Source of the DNA: JBGCEZ01 sp045106735
GTDB taxonomy: Bacteria; Planctomycetota; Phycisphaerae; Phycisphaerales; SM1A02
Direction: 5' to 3'
NCBI GenBank assembly: GCA_045106735.1
Contig: JBGCEZ010000098.1
Coordinates: 1 to 46,024 of the forward strand
DNA: 46,024 nt
Shown here: piece by piece, positions 16,782 to 24,968 of the stretch
Numbering within the stretch: the first letter of the stretch is position 1
How the letters are laid out: every line of letters starts with the position of its first letter
Program-made: the position numbers and the translations under genes
Notes under the pieces: generated by a model
Database searches by the model: none
Seen by the model: only the letters and a program-made list of their open reading frames with translations
What the model was told of the DNA's origin: nothing

Positions 16782-19328
16782 GTGCGACCCTTCCGACGTC
16801 AGTGCTCCGTCCTTCGCCACGTCGCCACGCTCGCGGGGCTCACCGCCATGCTGTGGAGCGCGCCGGCATCAGCGTTCGAGCAAGCGCCCGTGCTCCCGGA
16901 CGCGCTCCCGGACGCGCTCACGCCCACCGCCGCGCCCGATGACCTGGCGTGGCTCGACGAATACAACATTGTCTGGGATGCCCCGAGCGCGAACGCATCC
17001 GAGTCCATGCCGTGCGGCGGACATGACGTCGGCCTCAACGTCTGGGTGGAAGACGGCGAGGTTCTGATCTATGTCCAGCGCAGTGGCAGCATTGCCGAGA
17101 CCAACGAATACCTGAAGCTCGGCCGCATTCGACTGGCCCTCGAACCGAATCCGTTTGCCGATGTCGCCGGCGCACGCTTTCGCCAAACGCTGCACCTGCG
17201 GGACGGGCATGTCTCGATCATCGGCCAGATTCCGGCGGCGGACGACGGCACACGACCGGCCGCCGCGGCCACGATCCGGATCTGGACCGACACGTCCGAC
17301 GGCGTCGTGCATCTGACCGTCGAGAGCCCGGACGCCGTGCACGCCGATGTGCGGTACGAGAACTGGCGGCTTACCGACGAATCCATTCCGAACTCCAACC
17401 GCCCGCGATCGTTCTTCACGTTGCACGAATATCCCGGCAAGGTCGTGCTCAGTGCCGATCGCGTGGCCCACATCGACGGCGGCGTGCGCTTCGTGCATCG
17501 CAATCCGGACGACGCACTCACCACAGACATCTTGATCGCCCAACAAGGCCTGGAAGACGCACGCGCAGCCATCACCGATGACCTCCGCGGCCGCACGTTC
17601 GGCGGCGTGCTGACCGGCGAGCACTTCGTCGCCGCCGGGACCTCCGACGGGGTCGATCAGACATTGCCGTACCGCGCGTGGCACCTCCGATCGAACGCCG
17701 CGGCCACCTCGCACCACGTGCGACTCGTCTCTCACATCGATCAAACCCCTTCGCTCGCAGCGTGGGAACGCGACCTTGCCGGGCGCGTGGCCACCAAGGG
17801 ACTCGATCCACAGGCATCGCGGCAACGCAGCGCGGCGTGGTGGAACACGTTCTGGCGGCGCAGCCGGATCGTCATCAACCCTGAATTCGGCGACGCGACC
17901 GATTCCGCGTGGCGCGTGGGGCGGAACGCCACGCTCTTTCGATACCAACTCGGATGCAATGCATATGGCGAGTACCCGACCCGATTCAACGGCGGCAACT
18001 TCACGTACGACGCGTCGCTCGTGGGCGGCAAAGGAACCGGCTACGGACCCGACTGGCGCGATTGGGGCGGCGGCGTCTTCACCGCCCAGAATCAGCGTTT
18101 GCTGTACTGGCCGATGCTCCGAAGCGGCGACTTCGACGCGATCCTGCCGCAGTTCGAGTTGTACCGGGCGGCGTTGCCCGGCGCGACGGCGCGGGTGCGT
18201 ACCCACTTTGGCCACGACGGAGCCGTGTTCTCCGAGTACGCCAACAAGCCGGGACTCGCACTGGGAGCAGGCTGGGGATGGGCCAGCGGCTCCCGGCAGC
18301 GCGGACCCGAAGTCGAGCTCGGCGACCCGCGAGCCGACGGCGCGCGCTCGTACCGCGAGCCCGTCGAACCGGGCGTGATGGCCAATCCCGCGATCTCGTA
18401 CCACTGGTGCTCGCAACTCGAACACGCGTTCATGATGCTCGAGTACCGGCGCTATTCCGGGCGCTCGATCGCCGCGTACATGCCGTTCATCGAGTCGTCG
18501 GTCATCTTCTTCGACGAGCACTACCGGATGCGCCAGCGACTGCGCACCGGATCGGAATTGGGAGACGACGGCCGACTGGTCGTGTTCCCATCGACCGCCG
18601 CCGAGTCGTACCGCGGGGCAACGAATCCGGCGGACGCGGTGAGCGGACTGCACGCGTGCGTGGATGCCTTGCTCGCCTTGCCGGAATCGGAACTCGTGCA
18701 GCGTGATCGGACGTATTACGAATCGCTGCGGGCGGTGCTCCCCGAACTCCCGTTCGCCACCGTCGATGGCCGGCGCATCATGGATGCGGCGGCGAGCTAC
18801 CGGCGCTGGCAACCGGACGAGATTCCCCAGCTCTATCCGCTGTTTCCGTTCAATCGATTTGAACTCATCCGCCGCGACACGGACCTCGCCCCGATCTTCC
18901 GCGACACCTGGAACTTCGGACGGTTCCGCAAAGGCCAGTTGGCCAGTTGGCACCAGGACGGCATCTTCCTGGCCCGGATGGGCATGACCGATGCCGCGGC
19001 GGCGTACACCCAACGCAAGTTGGACGATGCGCCCCGACGTTTTCCAACCTTCTGGGGCCCCGGGCACGACTGGGTGCCGGACCACAACCACGGCGGCAGC
19101 GGCCTGATCGGACTCCAGGAAATGCTGATGCAGACGGTCGACGACGCCATCATCTTGCTTCCCGCGTGGCCGGCAGGTTGGGACGTCGACTTTCGACTGC
19201 ACGCCCCGCGGCAAACGGTCGTCACGGGTTCCGTTCGGGATGGCACCGTGGTCGAATTGGAGGTCGTCCCCGCGGAACGTCGGGCGGACGTCCACATCGC
19301 CGGCGCGAATCCGGCGCCGAGTCGCTGA
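16782..19328 (+). CDS. Secreted GH95-like (DUF5703-type) six-hairpin glycosidase
   Basis: 848 aa from a GTG at 16782, chosen because it gives a clean signal peptide (VRPFRRQCSVLRHVATLAGL.. ending APASA|FEQ); GTG 16704 is the alternative. An N-terminal beta-sandwich (residues 30-330) precedes an (alpha/alpha)6-barrel-like region. Recognisable family stretches are AAWWNTFWRRSRIVI, YPTRFNGGNFTYD, RLLYWPMLRSGDFDAILPQF and GGSGLIGLQEMLMQTVDDAI. The protein ends with LLPAWPAGWDVDFRLHAP, the typical GH95/DUF5703 closing sandwich. GH95 enzymes cleave alpha-L-fucosides or L-galactosides. Substrate here is unknown, but an exported plant or algal glycan hydrolase is likely. Confidence 0.85.
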   Translation: MRPFRRQCSVLRHVATLAGLTAMLWSAPASAFEQAPVLPDALPDALTPTAAPDDLAWLDEYNIVWDAPSANASESMPCGGHDVGLNVWVEDGEVLIYVQRSGSIAETNEYLKLGRIRLALEPNPFADVAGARFRQTLHLRDGHVSIIGQIPAADDGTRPAAAATIRIWTDTSDGVVHLTVESPDAVHADVRYENWRLTDESIPNSNRPRSFFTLHEYPGKVVLSADRVAHIDGGVRFVHRNPDDALTTDILIAQQGLEDARAAITDDLRGRTFGGVLTGEHFVAAGTSDGVDQTLPYRAWHLRSNAAATSHHVRLVSHIDQTPSLAAWERDLAGRVATKGLDPQASRQRSAAWWNTFWRRSRIVINPEFGDATDSAWRVGRNATLFRYQLGCNAYGEYPTRFNGGNFTYDASLVGGKGTGYGPDWRDWGGGVFTAQNQRLLYWPMLRSGDFDAILPQFELYRAALPGATARVRTHFGHDGAVFSEYANKPGLALGAGWGWASGSRQRGPEVELGDPRADGARSYREPVEPGVMANPAISYHWCSQLEHAFMMLEYRRYSGRSIAAYMPFIESSVIFFDEHYRMRQRLRTGSELGDDGRLVVFPSTAAESYRGATNPADAVSGLHACVDALLALPESELVQRDRTYYESLRAVLPELPFATVDGRRIMDAAASYRRWQPDEIPQLYPLFPFNRFELIRRDTDLAPIFRDTWNFGRFRKGQLASWHQDGIFLARMGMTDAAAAYTQRKLDDAPRRFPTFWGPGHDWVPDHNHGGSGLIGLQEMLMQTVDDAIILLPAWPAGWDVDFRLHAPRQTVVTGSVRDGTVVELEVVPAERRADVHIAGANPAPSR

Positions 19329-19381
19329 TCGCCGGCCAAACCCACTCGCCGCTGCATGCCTCGCGGCCTACCATTCACCCC

Positions 19382-19789
19382 ATGTCCGACACCCCCGTCA
19401 ACGCCGCCGGCCGTCCCGATCCCTCGCAGCTCGTGACGTTCCCCGCGCCCACGAATCAGCCGTTCGTGATCGAGCACGTCAGCGAAGAGTTCACCAGCGT
19501 GTGCCCGGAGACCGGCCATCCGGACTTCGGCGACGTCGTCCTCCGGTACTGCCCGAACGCGGGCGGCCCGTGCGTGGAACTCAAGAGCCTCAAGCTCTAC
19601 TACCAGTCGTTTCGCAACGCCGGCATCTATTACGAAGCGGTCACCAACACGATCCGGGATGACCTCGTCGCCCTCTTGCAGCCGGAGTGGCTGCAGATCG
19701 TGACCGTGTGGAAGGGCCGCGGCGGCATTCGTTCGCGCATCTTCGCCGCCCACGGCGACGTCCCCGTCGAATGGAGGGCCGGAGGATGA
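19382..19789 (+). CDS. queF: NADPH-dependent 7-cyano-7-deazaguanine reductase
   Basis: 135 aa, the short YkvM-like form. QueF reduces preQ0 to preQ1 in queuosine biosynthesis. Catalytic Cys41 (EEFTSVCPETG) and Asp48 (HPDFGDVVLRY) and the ELKSLKLYYQSFRN binding motif are present; length fits the single-domain type. The stop codon overlaps the start of rdgB as ATGA, so the two are translationally coupled. Other queuosine genes are not in the window. Confidence 0.96.
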   Translation: MSDTPVNAAGRPDPSQLVTFPAPTNQPFVIEHVSEEFTSVCPETGHPDFGDVVLRYCPNAGGPCVELKSLKLYYQSFRNAGIYYEAVTNTIRDDLVALLQPEWLQIVTVWKGRGGIRSRIFAAHGDVPVEWRAGG

Positions 19790-20415
19790 ACGCCAGTCCC
19801 GCGAAGCCCCGAATCGTCTTTGCCACGAACAACGCCAACAAGGTGGGCGAGGTCCGGGCGATTCTTGAACCAGAGGGCTTTGACGTCGTCGGCCTGGACG
19901 CGTTCAGTCTGGCGATCTCCGAGCCGGCCGAAGATGCCGACACGTTTGCCGGCAACGCCCGAATCAAGGCGACGATCTACGCCGCGACCCTCGGCGAAAC
20001 CTGCTTGGCCGATGACTCGGGCCTGTGCGTGGACGCCCTGGACGGACGCCCGGGCGTGCACTCGGCGCGGTACGCCGGCCTGGGCGACGATCGCGAGCAC
20101 CGCGACGCGGCGAACAACGAGAAGCTTCTGCGCGAGATGGCCGGCGTGCCCGATGAGCAGCGCTCGGCTCGATTCGAGTGCGCGATGTGCCTGGCCACGC
20201 CGGATGGCCGGATCCTGGCCGAGACCCGCGGCACGTTCGAGGGCGGGATTGGCCACGCGCCGCACGGCAACGGCGGATTCGGCTACGACCCGCTTCTGGT
20301 CCTGGAAGACGGACGCAGCGCGGCGGAACTCACGCCGACGGAGAAGAACCGCCGCAGCCATCGCGGCGTGGCCGTCCGGGCCATGGCCGAAACGCTGCGG
20401 GCCGGCGTTCGCTGA
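19786..20415 (+). CDS. rdgB: XTP/dITP diphosphohydrolase (RdgB/HAM1)
   Basis: 209 aa. The ATG at 19786 overlaps the queF stop and has GGAGG just upstream. The enzyme cleaves non-canonical purine triphosphates (dITP, XTP) to monophosphates, keeping them out of DNA. Family motifs in order: IVFATNNANKVGEVRAIL (residues 10-27), TFAGNARIKATIYAATLGET, LADDSGLCVDAL (metal Asp), GGFGYDPLLVLED and SHRGVAVRAM. Length is usual for the family. Cytoplasmic housekeeping function. Confidence 0.96.
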   Translation: MNASPAKPRIVFATNNANKVGEVRAILEPEGFDVVGLDAFSLAISEPAEDADTFAGNARIKATIYAATLGETCLADDSGLCVDALDGRPGVHSARYAGLGDDREHRDAANNEKLLREMAGVPDEQRSARFECAMCLATPDGRILAETRGTFEGGIGHAPHGNGGFGYDPLLVLEDGRSAAELTPTEKNRRSHRGVAVRAMAETLRAGVR

Positions 20416-20460
20416 TTGGCGAGGGGTGAGCGGCGGAGCTTGGCACTCGGCCGACGTCGC

Positions 20461-20494
20461 ATGACGGATGACGGATGACGGATGACGGATGACG
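20461..20494 (+). repeat. 7-bp tandem repeat (ATGACGG)
   Basis: Four exact copies of ATGACGG and a partial fifth, between the converging rdgB and ispF genes. No stem-loop with a T-run accompanies it. Confidence 0.85.
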
Positions 20495-20581
20495 CCCGCG
20501 CGACGGCGCACGGCCCATCGCGCATCGCCCTCAAGAAATCGCGCCGGCCACGACCGAGGCCAACGCGGCGCGAACGACCAC

Positions 20582-21100
20582 CTACGACCCCATGAACACC
20601 GTCGCCACGACATGCACGGCGATCGCTTCGCCGCGGCCAATCGCGTCGACTTGCTCGTGGGACTTGCCTTTCACGTTCACGCAATCCACGTCCACTCCGA
20701 GGATCTCGGCGATCCGGCCACGCACTTCCGCACGGTGCGGGCCGATGCGCGGCCGCTCACAAATCACGGTGGCGTCGATGTTGCCGATTCGGCCGCCGGC
20801 TTCCTGCACGCGGCGGTGGGCTTCGAGCAGAAAGGCGTCGGACGCGGCCCCGTCCCAGCGCGGATCGTCGTCGCGAAAGAGCGTCCCGAGGTCCGGCGCG
20901 GCGATCGCCCCGAGCAGGGCATCGGTGATCGCGTGCAGAAGGGCGTCGCCATCGGAATGGCCGACGGGCCCAAAAGCCACGTCGAATGGCACCCCGCCGA
21001 GGATGAACGGCCGGCCGGGCCCGTCGGGGGCAATCGGCGCGAGCCGGTGCAGGTCGAAGCCGTGGCCGATGCGAAAGGGCGGCGGAGACGTCGCGGGCAT
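20582..21100 (-). CDS. ispF: 2-C-methyl-D-erythritol 2,4-cyclodiphosphate synthase
   Basis: 172 aa from the ATG at 21100. IspF cyclises CDP-methylerythritol 2-phosphate in the MEP pathway of isoprenoid synthesis. Metal ligands Asp16 and His18 sit in RIGHGFDLHRL and His56 in HSDGDALLHAITDALLGA. DLGTLFRDDDPRWDG and the C-terminal GRGEAIAVHVVATVF belong to the family. The usual KATTTE segment reads NVKGKSHEQV, a mild variant. It acts as a homotrimer. A longer frame from 21175 adds 25 residues without homology. Confidence 0.95.
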   Translation of the reverse strand: MPATSPPPFRIGHGFDLHRLAPIAPDGPGRPFILGGVPFDVAFGPVGHSDGDALLHAITDALLGAIAAPDLGTLFRDDDPRWDGAASDAFLLEAHRRVQEAGGRIGNIDATVICERPRIGPHRAEVRGRIAEILGVDVDCVNVKGKSHEQVDAIGRGEAIAVHVVATVFMGS

Positions 21101-21761
21101 GGCGGAAAGTCCGGAGTGGAGAGAGTCGGGCGGATTGGTCGCGAACACTGAGGGGGCCCGGTACGCCGGCCGCAAAGGCGAGCTCGAGCCGGAACGGGGA
21201 CCTCGCAGCCCGGCCCATCCCGAAGGGCGTGAGCGTGGCCGGGAGCTCGCGGCCGGATTCCGCCCGACGCCAATGGCCCGGGCACCAGCACCATGGACGA
21301 TCTCGGCCCATCGGACGTTCGGCCCAATCCCAGTCCCAGTCCCAGTCCCGGTCCCAGTCCCAGTCCCGGTCCCGGTCCCGGTCCCGAGGGCACCGTATCA
21401 ATCATTGCGGCAGCGAACGAACGGCGATCGTCCGCCGTACGGACCCCGGTCGACCCCCGCCCCAGGGGGTCTCGGCCGCATTCTCCGCCCCAGAATCGCC
21501 CCCCGGGGCGGGCCGAGGGCGATTTCCCGGACCCCGTGGCGATTCGACCACAGTCCCCCCCACCGCTTGCCGATAATGCCTCCGGGTGCGGCGACCCACG
21601 AATCGCCGGTTCGTGTCATCATGCCCCCCCCGCGGCCGGAATCCGGCCAACCCGGCCTCGCGGCCTTCCGGTTCGACGGAGCGTCCCGCGGCCAGCCAGA
21701 CCCCGACCCGCTCGGGCCGGCCCCTCGCCGGGCCCGCCGCCCGTCCCAGGAGTTTCGATCG
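21101..21761. other. Intergenic region between ispF and a lipoprotein gene
   Basis: About 660 bp between divergent genes, dominated by a hexamer repeat at 21329-21382. A plus-strand frame extends through it into the lipoprotein gene, but its composition (Pro/Arg/Gln) and the signal peptide at 21762 argue against coding. No promoter could be identified with confidence. Confidence 0.5.
21329..21382 (+). repeat. Hexanucleotide tandem repeat (CCCAGT/CCCGGT)
   Basis: Nine contiguous 6-bp units: five CCCAGT and four CCCGGT mixed along the array, followed by CCCGAG. Non-coding position, 380 bp upstream of the lipoprotein start. Confidence 0.88.
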
Positions 21762-22286
21762 ATGTTCACCCGCACCTCCCCCATCCGCACCGCCGTCGCT
21801 GCCGCCCTCGTCGGCGGGCTCGCGCTGACCCTCGGTGGATGCCACGGACCCGGCGGGGCCCTGATCGGCTACACCGGTGCCTCGCAGACCTACGAGTCCA
21901 CGACCTGGTCGCCCAAGAGCGTCCGCGTCGTCGACGTCCGGACCAACGAGACCGTGTTCGAGGTCGATGTCCCGGTCGGCCAGCAGCTCACCATCGACTT
22001 CATTGAAGAAGGTGGCGACGACCCGATCTACACCCCCTCGCGGATGCGGTACCAGATCTGGGAAGCCGGCACCCGCACGGGCAAGCTGCAGAACTCGCTC
22101 ACCGTGCCCGGTTCCAAGGACCGCATGGTCATCGTCGACGTCCGCCAAGGGCCCGAGTACGCCGATGGCGGCGGCGAGCAGACGATCGGCCGCGTGGACA
22201 GCCCCGAAGACCGTCCCGGTTGGTGGAGCCCCCGCGGCGGCCAGATCCCGGCCCGCGAAAGCGGCCAGGGGAATTACGAAGGCTGA
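21762..22286 (+). CDS. Hypothetical lipoprotein
   Basis: 174 aa. ATG at 21762 preceded by CAGGAG. Lipoprotein signal RTAVAAALVGGLALTLGGC with Cys27. The mature domain is a compact beta-rich sequence (SVRVVDVRTNETVFEVDVPV, QQLTIDFIEEGGDD, MRYQIWEAG), and a Gly/Pro/Trp-rich tail contains RPGWWSPRGGQIPARESGQ. No named family recognised; the pattern resembles small planctomycete envelope lipoproteins. Its last codons and stop lie inside the first unit of a 26-bp tandem repeat. Confidence 0.75.
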   Translation: MFTRTSPIRTAVAAALVGGLALTLGGCHGPGGALIGYTGASQTYESTTWSPKSVRVVDVRTNETVFEVDVPVGQQLTIDFIEEGGDDPIYTPSRMRYQIWEAGTRTGKLQNSLTVPGSKDRMVIVDVRQGPEYADGGGEQTIGRVDSPEDRPGWWSPRGGQIPARESGQGNYEG

Positions 22287-22362
22287 TCGACCAAGGTCGA
22301 TACGAAGGCCGATTGACCAAGGTCGATACGAAGGCCGATCGACCAAGGGCGATACGAAGGCT
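22278..22362 (+). repeat. 26-bp tandem repeat with internal inverted repeat
   Basis: Three 26-bp units (22278-22303, 22304-22329, 22330-22355) and a 7-bp partial fourth. The first two carry the dyad TYGACCAAGGTCGA. The first unit supplies the end of the lipoprotein gene (GAAGGCTGA, Glu-Gly-stop). Each unit could form a small stem of 5-6 bp. Confidence 0.88.
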
Positions 22363-22417
22363 GGCGGCCGATGCCACAGCCACGCCGGACGCCCCACCCA
22401 ACGCTGAATCAACGGCC

Positions 22418-22463
22418 CACGCCGCGCTCGACCCCACGGTCGGGCGCGGCGTGTGTCGTTTGG
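22418..22463 (+). terminator. Rho-independent terminator after the lipoprotein gene
   Basis: Stem CACGCCGCGCTCGACC / GGTCGGGCGCGGCGTG (16 bp, one U-G wobble, loop CCAC) followed by TGTCGTTTGG. Lies 131 bp after the lipoprotein stop and before the next gene. Confidence 0.75.
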
Positions 22464-22500
22464 TGTGTCGCCCGCGTTGAGCGGTTCGTACACTCGGGCC

Positions 22501-23046
22501 ATGGAATCACCCGACCGCACGCCCGAATCTGCACCGCCGGCATCGGCTCCTCCGCCGCCGCCGGCTTCGGCACCGCCACCGGCTTCGGCTTCGGCTCCCG
22601 GAGTCGCCCCGGCGCCACACCCGCCGAGTCACGCGTCGAGCGCGGGGGCAGCGACGCATCCGCATGAAATGGTGCGCGCCCAGGAGCACCTCAAGATCCT
22701 CGGGATCTTGCAGATGGTCTTCGGTGGCCTGATGTCCCTCGGTGGACTCGCCATGTCGCTCTACGTGTTCTTCGGCCTCATCGCCTTGTCGGCGAGTGAT
22801 CCCGAGGCGAAGGCTGTCGGCATCATCTTCATCATGTTCGGCCTGATCGGTTTCGTCATCTTTGTCGGCTTGGGCCTGCTGTTCTTCCTCACCGGCCGGA
22901 GTCTGCACGACCGACGACACCACCAGCGATGCATCATCGTGGCCGCGGTGCAGTGCGTCTTCATGCCGCTGGGCACGATTCTCGGCATCTTCACGATCAT
23001 CACGCTGACGAAGCCGGAAGTGAAGTCGATGTTCACCGCGGGATAG
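22501..23046 (+). CDS. Membrane protein with Pro/Ala-rich N-terminus
   Basis: 181 aa from the ATG at 22501. Residues 8-50 are an Ala-Pro-Ser low-complexity leader, probably cytoplasmic. Three strong hydrophobic segments follow: ILQMVFGGLMSLGGLAMSLYVFF, GIIFIMFGLIGFVIFVGLGLLFFL and IIVAAVQCVFMPLGTILGIFTII. The C-terminus LTKPEVKSMFTAG resembles the end of small planctomycete/bacterial membrane proteins in which a loop residue pattern LTGRSLHDRRHH precedes the last helices. Function unknown. Confidence 0.8.
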   Translation: MESPDRTPESAPPASAPPPPPASAPPPASASAPGVAPAPHPPSHASSAGAATHPHEMVRAQEHLKILGILQMVFGGLMSLGGLAMSLYVFFGLIALSASDPEAKAVGIIFIMFGLIGFVIFVGLGLLFFLTGRSLHDRRHHQRCIIVAAVQCVFMPLGTILGIFTIITLTKPEVKSMFTAG

Positions 23047-23359
23047 GGTCTGCGAGCTCGAACTGGCCCGAGCGCGACGCGAATGGCCTGTGCACCATTT
23101 GACCACTGCCCCGCACCTTCTGCCTTGAATGCGTCCCGCTGCCTGTACGGCAGTTGCCTTCGGCCACGGCTCGTCCGGGACAGCATTCGCCGTCCGCGCG
23201 CCGACGCGGCTGACCTGCGCCCGCACACAACGCGCGTACGCCCGCCGAGCCGCACCGAAGACACTGCGAGCGACCCTCGCTGAAACCTGACGCACGAACG
23301 CAGTCGGCGACGGACTGTCGGCACGGCGTTCGACATCTTTGGTAACACCACCCACGTCA
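23047..23359. other. Intergenic region, no gene seen
   Basis: About 310 bp between two codirectional membrane protein genes. The open frames are short and Arg/Pro-rich, and there is no distinct hairpin or repeat. Confidence 0.4.
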
Positions 23360-24007
23360 ATGGCGCAGACCCCAACGAACCCGAACGTCAACGGCCACGC
23401 CGCTTCAAGCCGGCACGGCCGCCTTGTGGGGATCGGCCTTCTTGTCGGATTGACGTCATGCTGCGCTTCGCCAATCGGACTGCTTGCCGAAGGCTTCAAT
23501 GCCTTGGTGGTCGTCACGATCGAGCCGGTCCCGTGGCGCGACACGATCACCATGTTGCCGCTCACACTTTCCGTTCTGTCGATCGCCGTATTGCTTGGCC
23601 TTGTGCTCGGACTCATTGCCTGCTCTTCGATTGAACGCCGGCTGAAACTCGCGCGGCGGCTTCACGAGCTCGTCATCCTCACCGGCCTTGGACTTCTGGG
23701 ATGGTCGGCGACGACGCTCGTGTTTCTGCTTCCCTTCATTGACGCGAATACCGGCCTGACCGGGCTGGCGCAGTCGACCGAGACGACGGTCGTTGTGGCC
23801 GCGTCCTCGATCACGGTCCTGCTCGCGCTCGTGGGCGTCGGCCTCATCATCCTGTCCGCACGCGTCGCCGATGTTCTTTCGGATCGCGTGTTCGGCCGAA
23901 GCAGCCGCATATGCTGGACGTGCGGGTATCCGCTCGGTTTGGAAGCCTGCCCTGAGTGCGGCTCGATCGCGCGCGGCCGAAGCTTCACGAAACCGAGGCG
24001 ATCATGA
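23360..24007 (+). CDS. Membrane protein with C-terminal zinc ribbon
   Basis: 215 aa; ATG at 23360. Four hydrophobic segments: LVGIGLLVGLTSCCASPIGLL, MLPLTLSVLSIAVLLGLVLG, LVILTGLGLLGWSATTLVFL and ITVLLALVGVGLIILSARVA. The C-terminal zinc ribbon CWTCGYPLGLEACPECG has two CxxC pairs. The same architecture (helices then ribbon) is seen in the protein at 11827-12519, but the membrane parts differ. Role unknown. Confidence 0.72.
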   Translation: MAQTPTNPNVNGHAASSRHGRLVGIGLLVGLTSCCASPIGLLAEGFNALVVVTIEPVPWRDTITMLPLTLSVLSIAVLLGLVLGLIACSSIERRLKLARRLHELVILTGLGLLGWSATTLVFLLPFIDANTGLTGLAQSTETTVVVAASSITVLLALVGVGLIILSARVADVLSDRVFGRSSRICWTCGYPLGLEACPECGSIARGRSFTKPRRS

Positions 24008-24149
24008 GCCTGCACCACGCCATGCCCCCGTTTCGCAAAGCGCTGACGAAGAAGGCATCTCAGCCGCCCAACCGTGACGGCCACCAGGCTGACCGCCTCT
24101 GCACGGTGATCGCGCACGCTCCGATTTCACGGGTCGATGCCGATCTGCC

Positions 24150-24171
24150 CATGTCCATGTCCATGTCCATG
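24150..24171 (+). repeat. Short CATGTC hexamer repeat
   Basis: Three exact CATGTC units plus CATGCC, about 55 bp upstream of the next membrane protein gene. Confidence 0.7.
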
Positions 24172-24224
24172 CCCAACCGAAAACGAGCCGCCCTGCCGCC
24201 GAGCGCCCCAATCGGTTGCAACCG

Positions 24225-24887
24225 ATGAGCAGTGAACCCGTCATGCCCAGTGAGCCGTCAAAACCGATCGCGTACTGGATCGCGGCCGAGCAAGCTCGGA
24301 CGAAGCGGCTGCTTCCGGTCATCGCGCTGATGTTCATCGCCGTGTTCGCTTCACTGGCGCTCGTGGCGACGATGTCCCACCGGGTCGCATGGCTCGACCC
24401 GCCTCAGGATCCTGACGCACTCGCGTGGAAGCACATGGCGGCCCTGGTGCTGGCCGGTTTCGGGCCGATGGTCAGCGCTGGCTGGATCCTGGGGATCCTC
24501 GACACGCGCACCGCCATCATGTGCCCGCAGTGCGAAGCGGCGATGATCAACGCTTCGCTCCGTCAGGTGTGCAAGACTCGCCAGTGCCCCCACTGCGCCG
24601 GAAGCATCGTGACCGGCCGACGGCCCGCGCGGCCCGACGCCCTTGAGCGTCATCGTGCGATCCGGGATCGACAGATCACCAAGAGCGTGGTGGATGGGCT
24701 CCTCGTCTCGCTCGTGCCACTTCAGGTCTTCGCCACCTGGAATGGAATCGGAATCCTCACGCTCAGTTTCGCGATCCCGGCGCTCTACGCGGCAGTCCGT
24801 CTCGGGCGTCCGTCACGCATCATCTTCGCCGCATGCCTCATGGTCGCACCGTGCTGGCACCTGGGGACACTGGTGCCCACGGGGTGA
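24225..24887 (+). CDS. Membrane protein with loop zinc ribbon
   Basis: 220 aa from the ATG at 24225. Hydrophobic segments: LLPVIALMFIAVFASLALVA, MAALVLAGFGPMVSAGWILG, VVDGLLVSLVPLQVFATW and two near the end. Between the second and third sits a zinc-ribbon-like loop with CPQC and CPHC pairs 22 residues apart, so here the ribbon is internal rather than C-terminal. Follows the zinc-ribbon membrane gene at 23360 after 217 bp; the two may be related in function but not closely in sequence. Confidence 0.72.
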   Translation: MSSEPVMPSEPSKPIAYWIAAEQARTKRLLPVIALMFIAVFASLALVATMSHRVAWLDPPQDPDALAWKHMAALVLAGFGPMVSAGWILGILDTRTAIMCPQCEAAMINASLRQVCKTRQCPHCAGSIVTGRRPARPDALERHRAIRDRQITKSVVDGLLVSLVPLQVFATWNGIGILTLSFAIPALYAAVRLGRPSRIIFAACLMVAPCWHLGTLVPTG

Positions 24888-24968
24888 ATCCGTCAGGCCG
24901 CGCAACGCCACCGGCGTCACCAACGTCACCGATGCCACCAACGCACGGCTCGCACCGAACCACGCACC

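Noticed and set aside
16869..19295. Minus-strand open frame of about 800 codons opposite the GH95-like gene
   Set aside because: Composition of a shadow frame (Arg/Val/Ala/His) and no motif; the plus strand holds clear glycosidase motifs.
20592..21761. Long N-terminal extension of the lipoprotein gene at 21762
   Set aside because: The extension crosses ispF in antisense and the hexamer repeat. The lipobox and Shine-Dalgarno sequence place the start at 21762.
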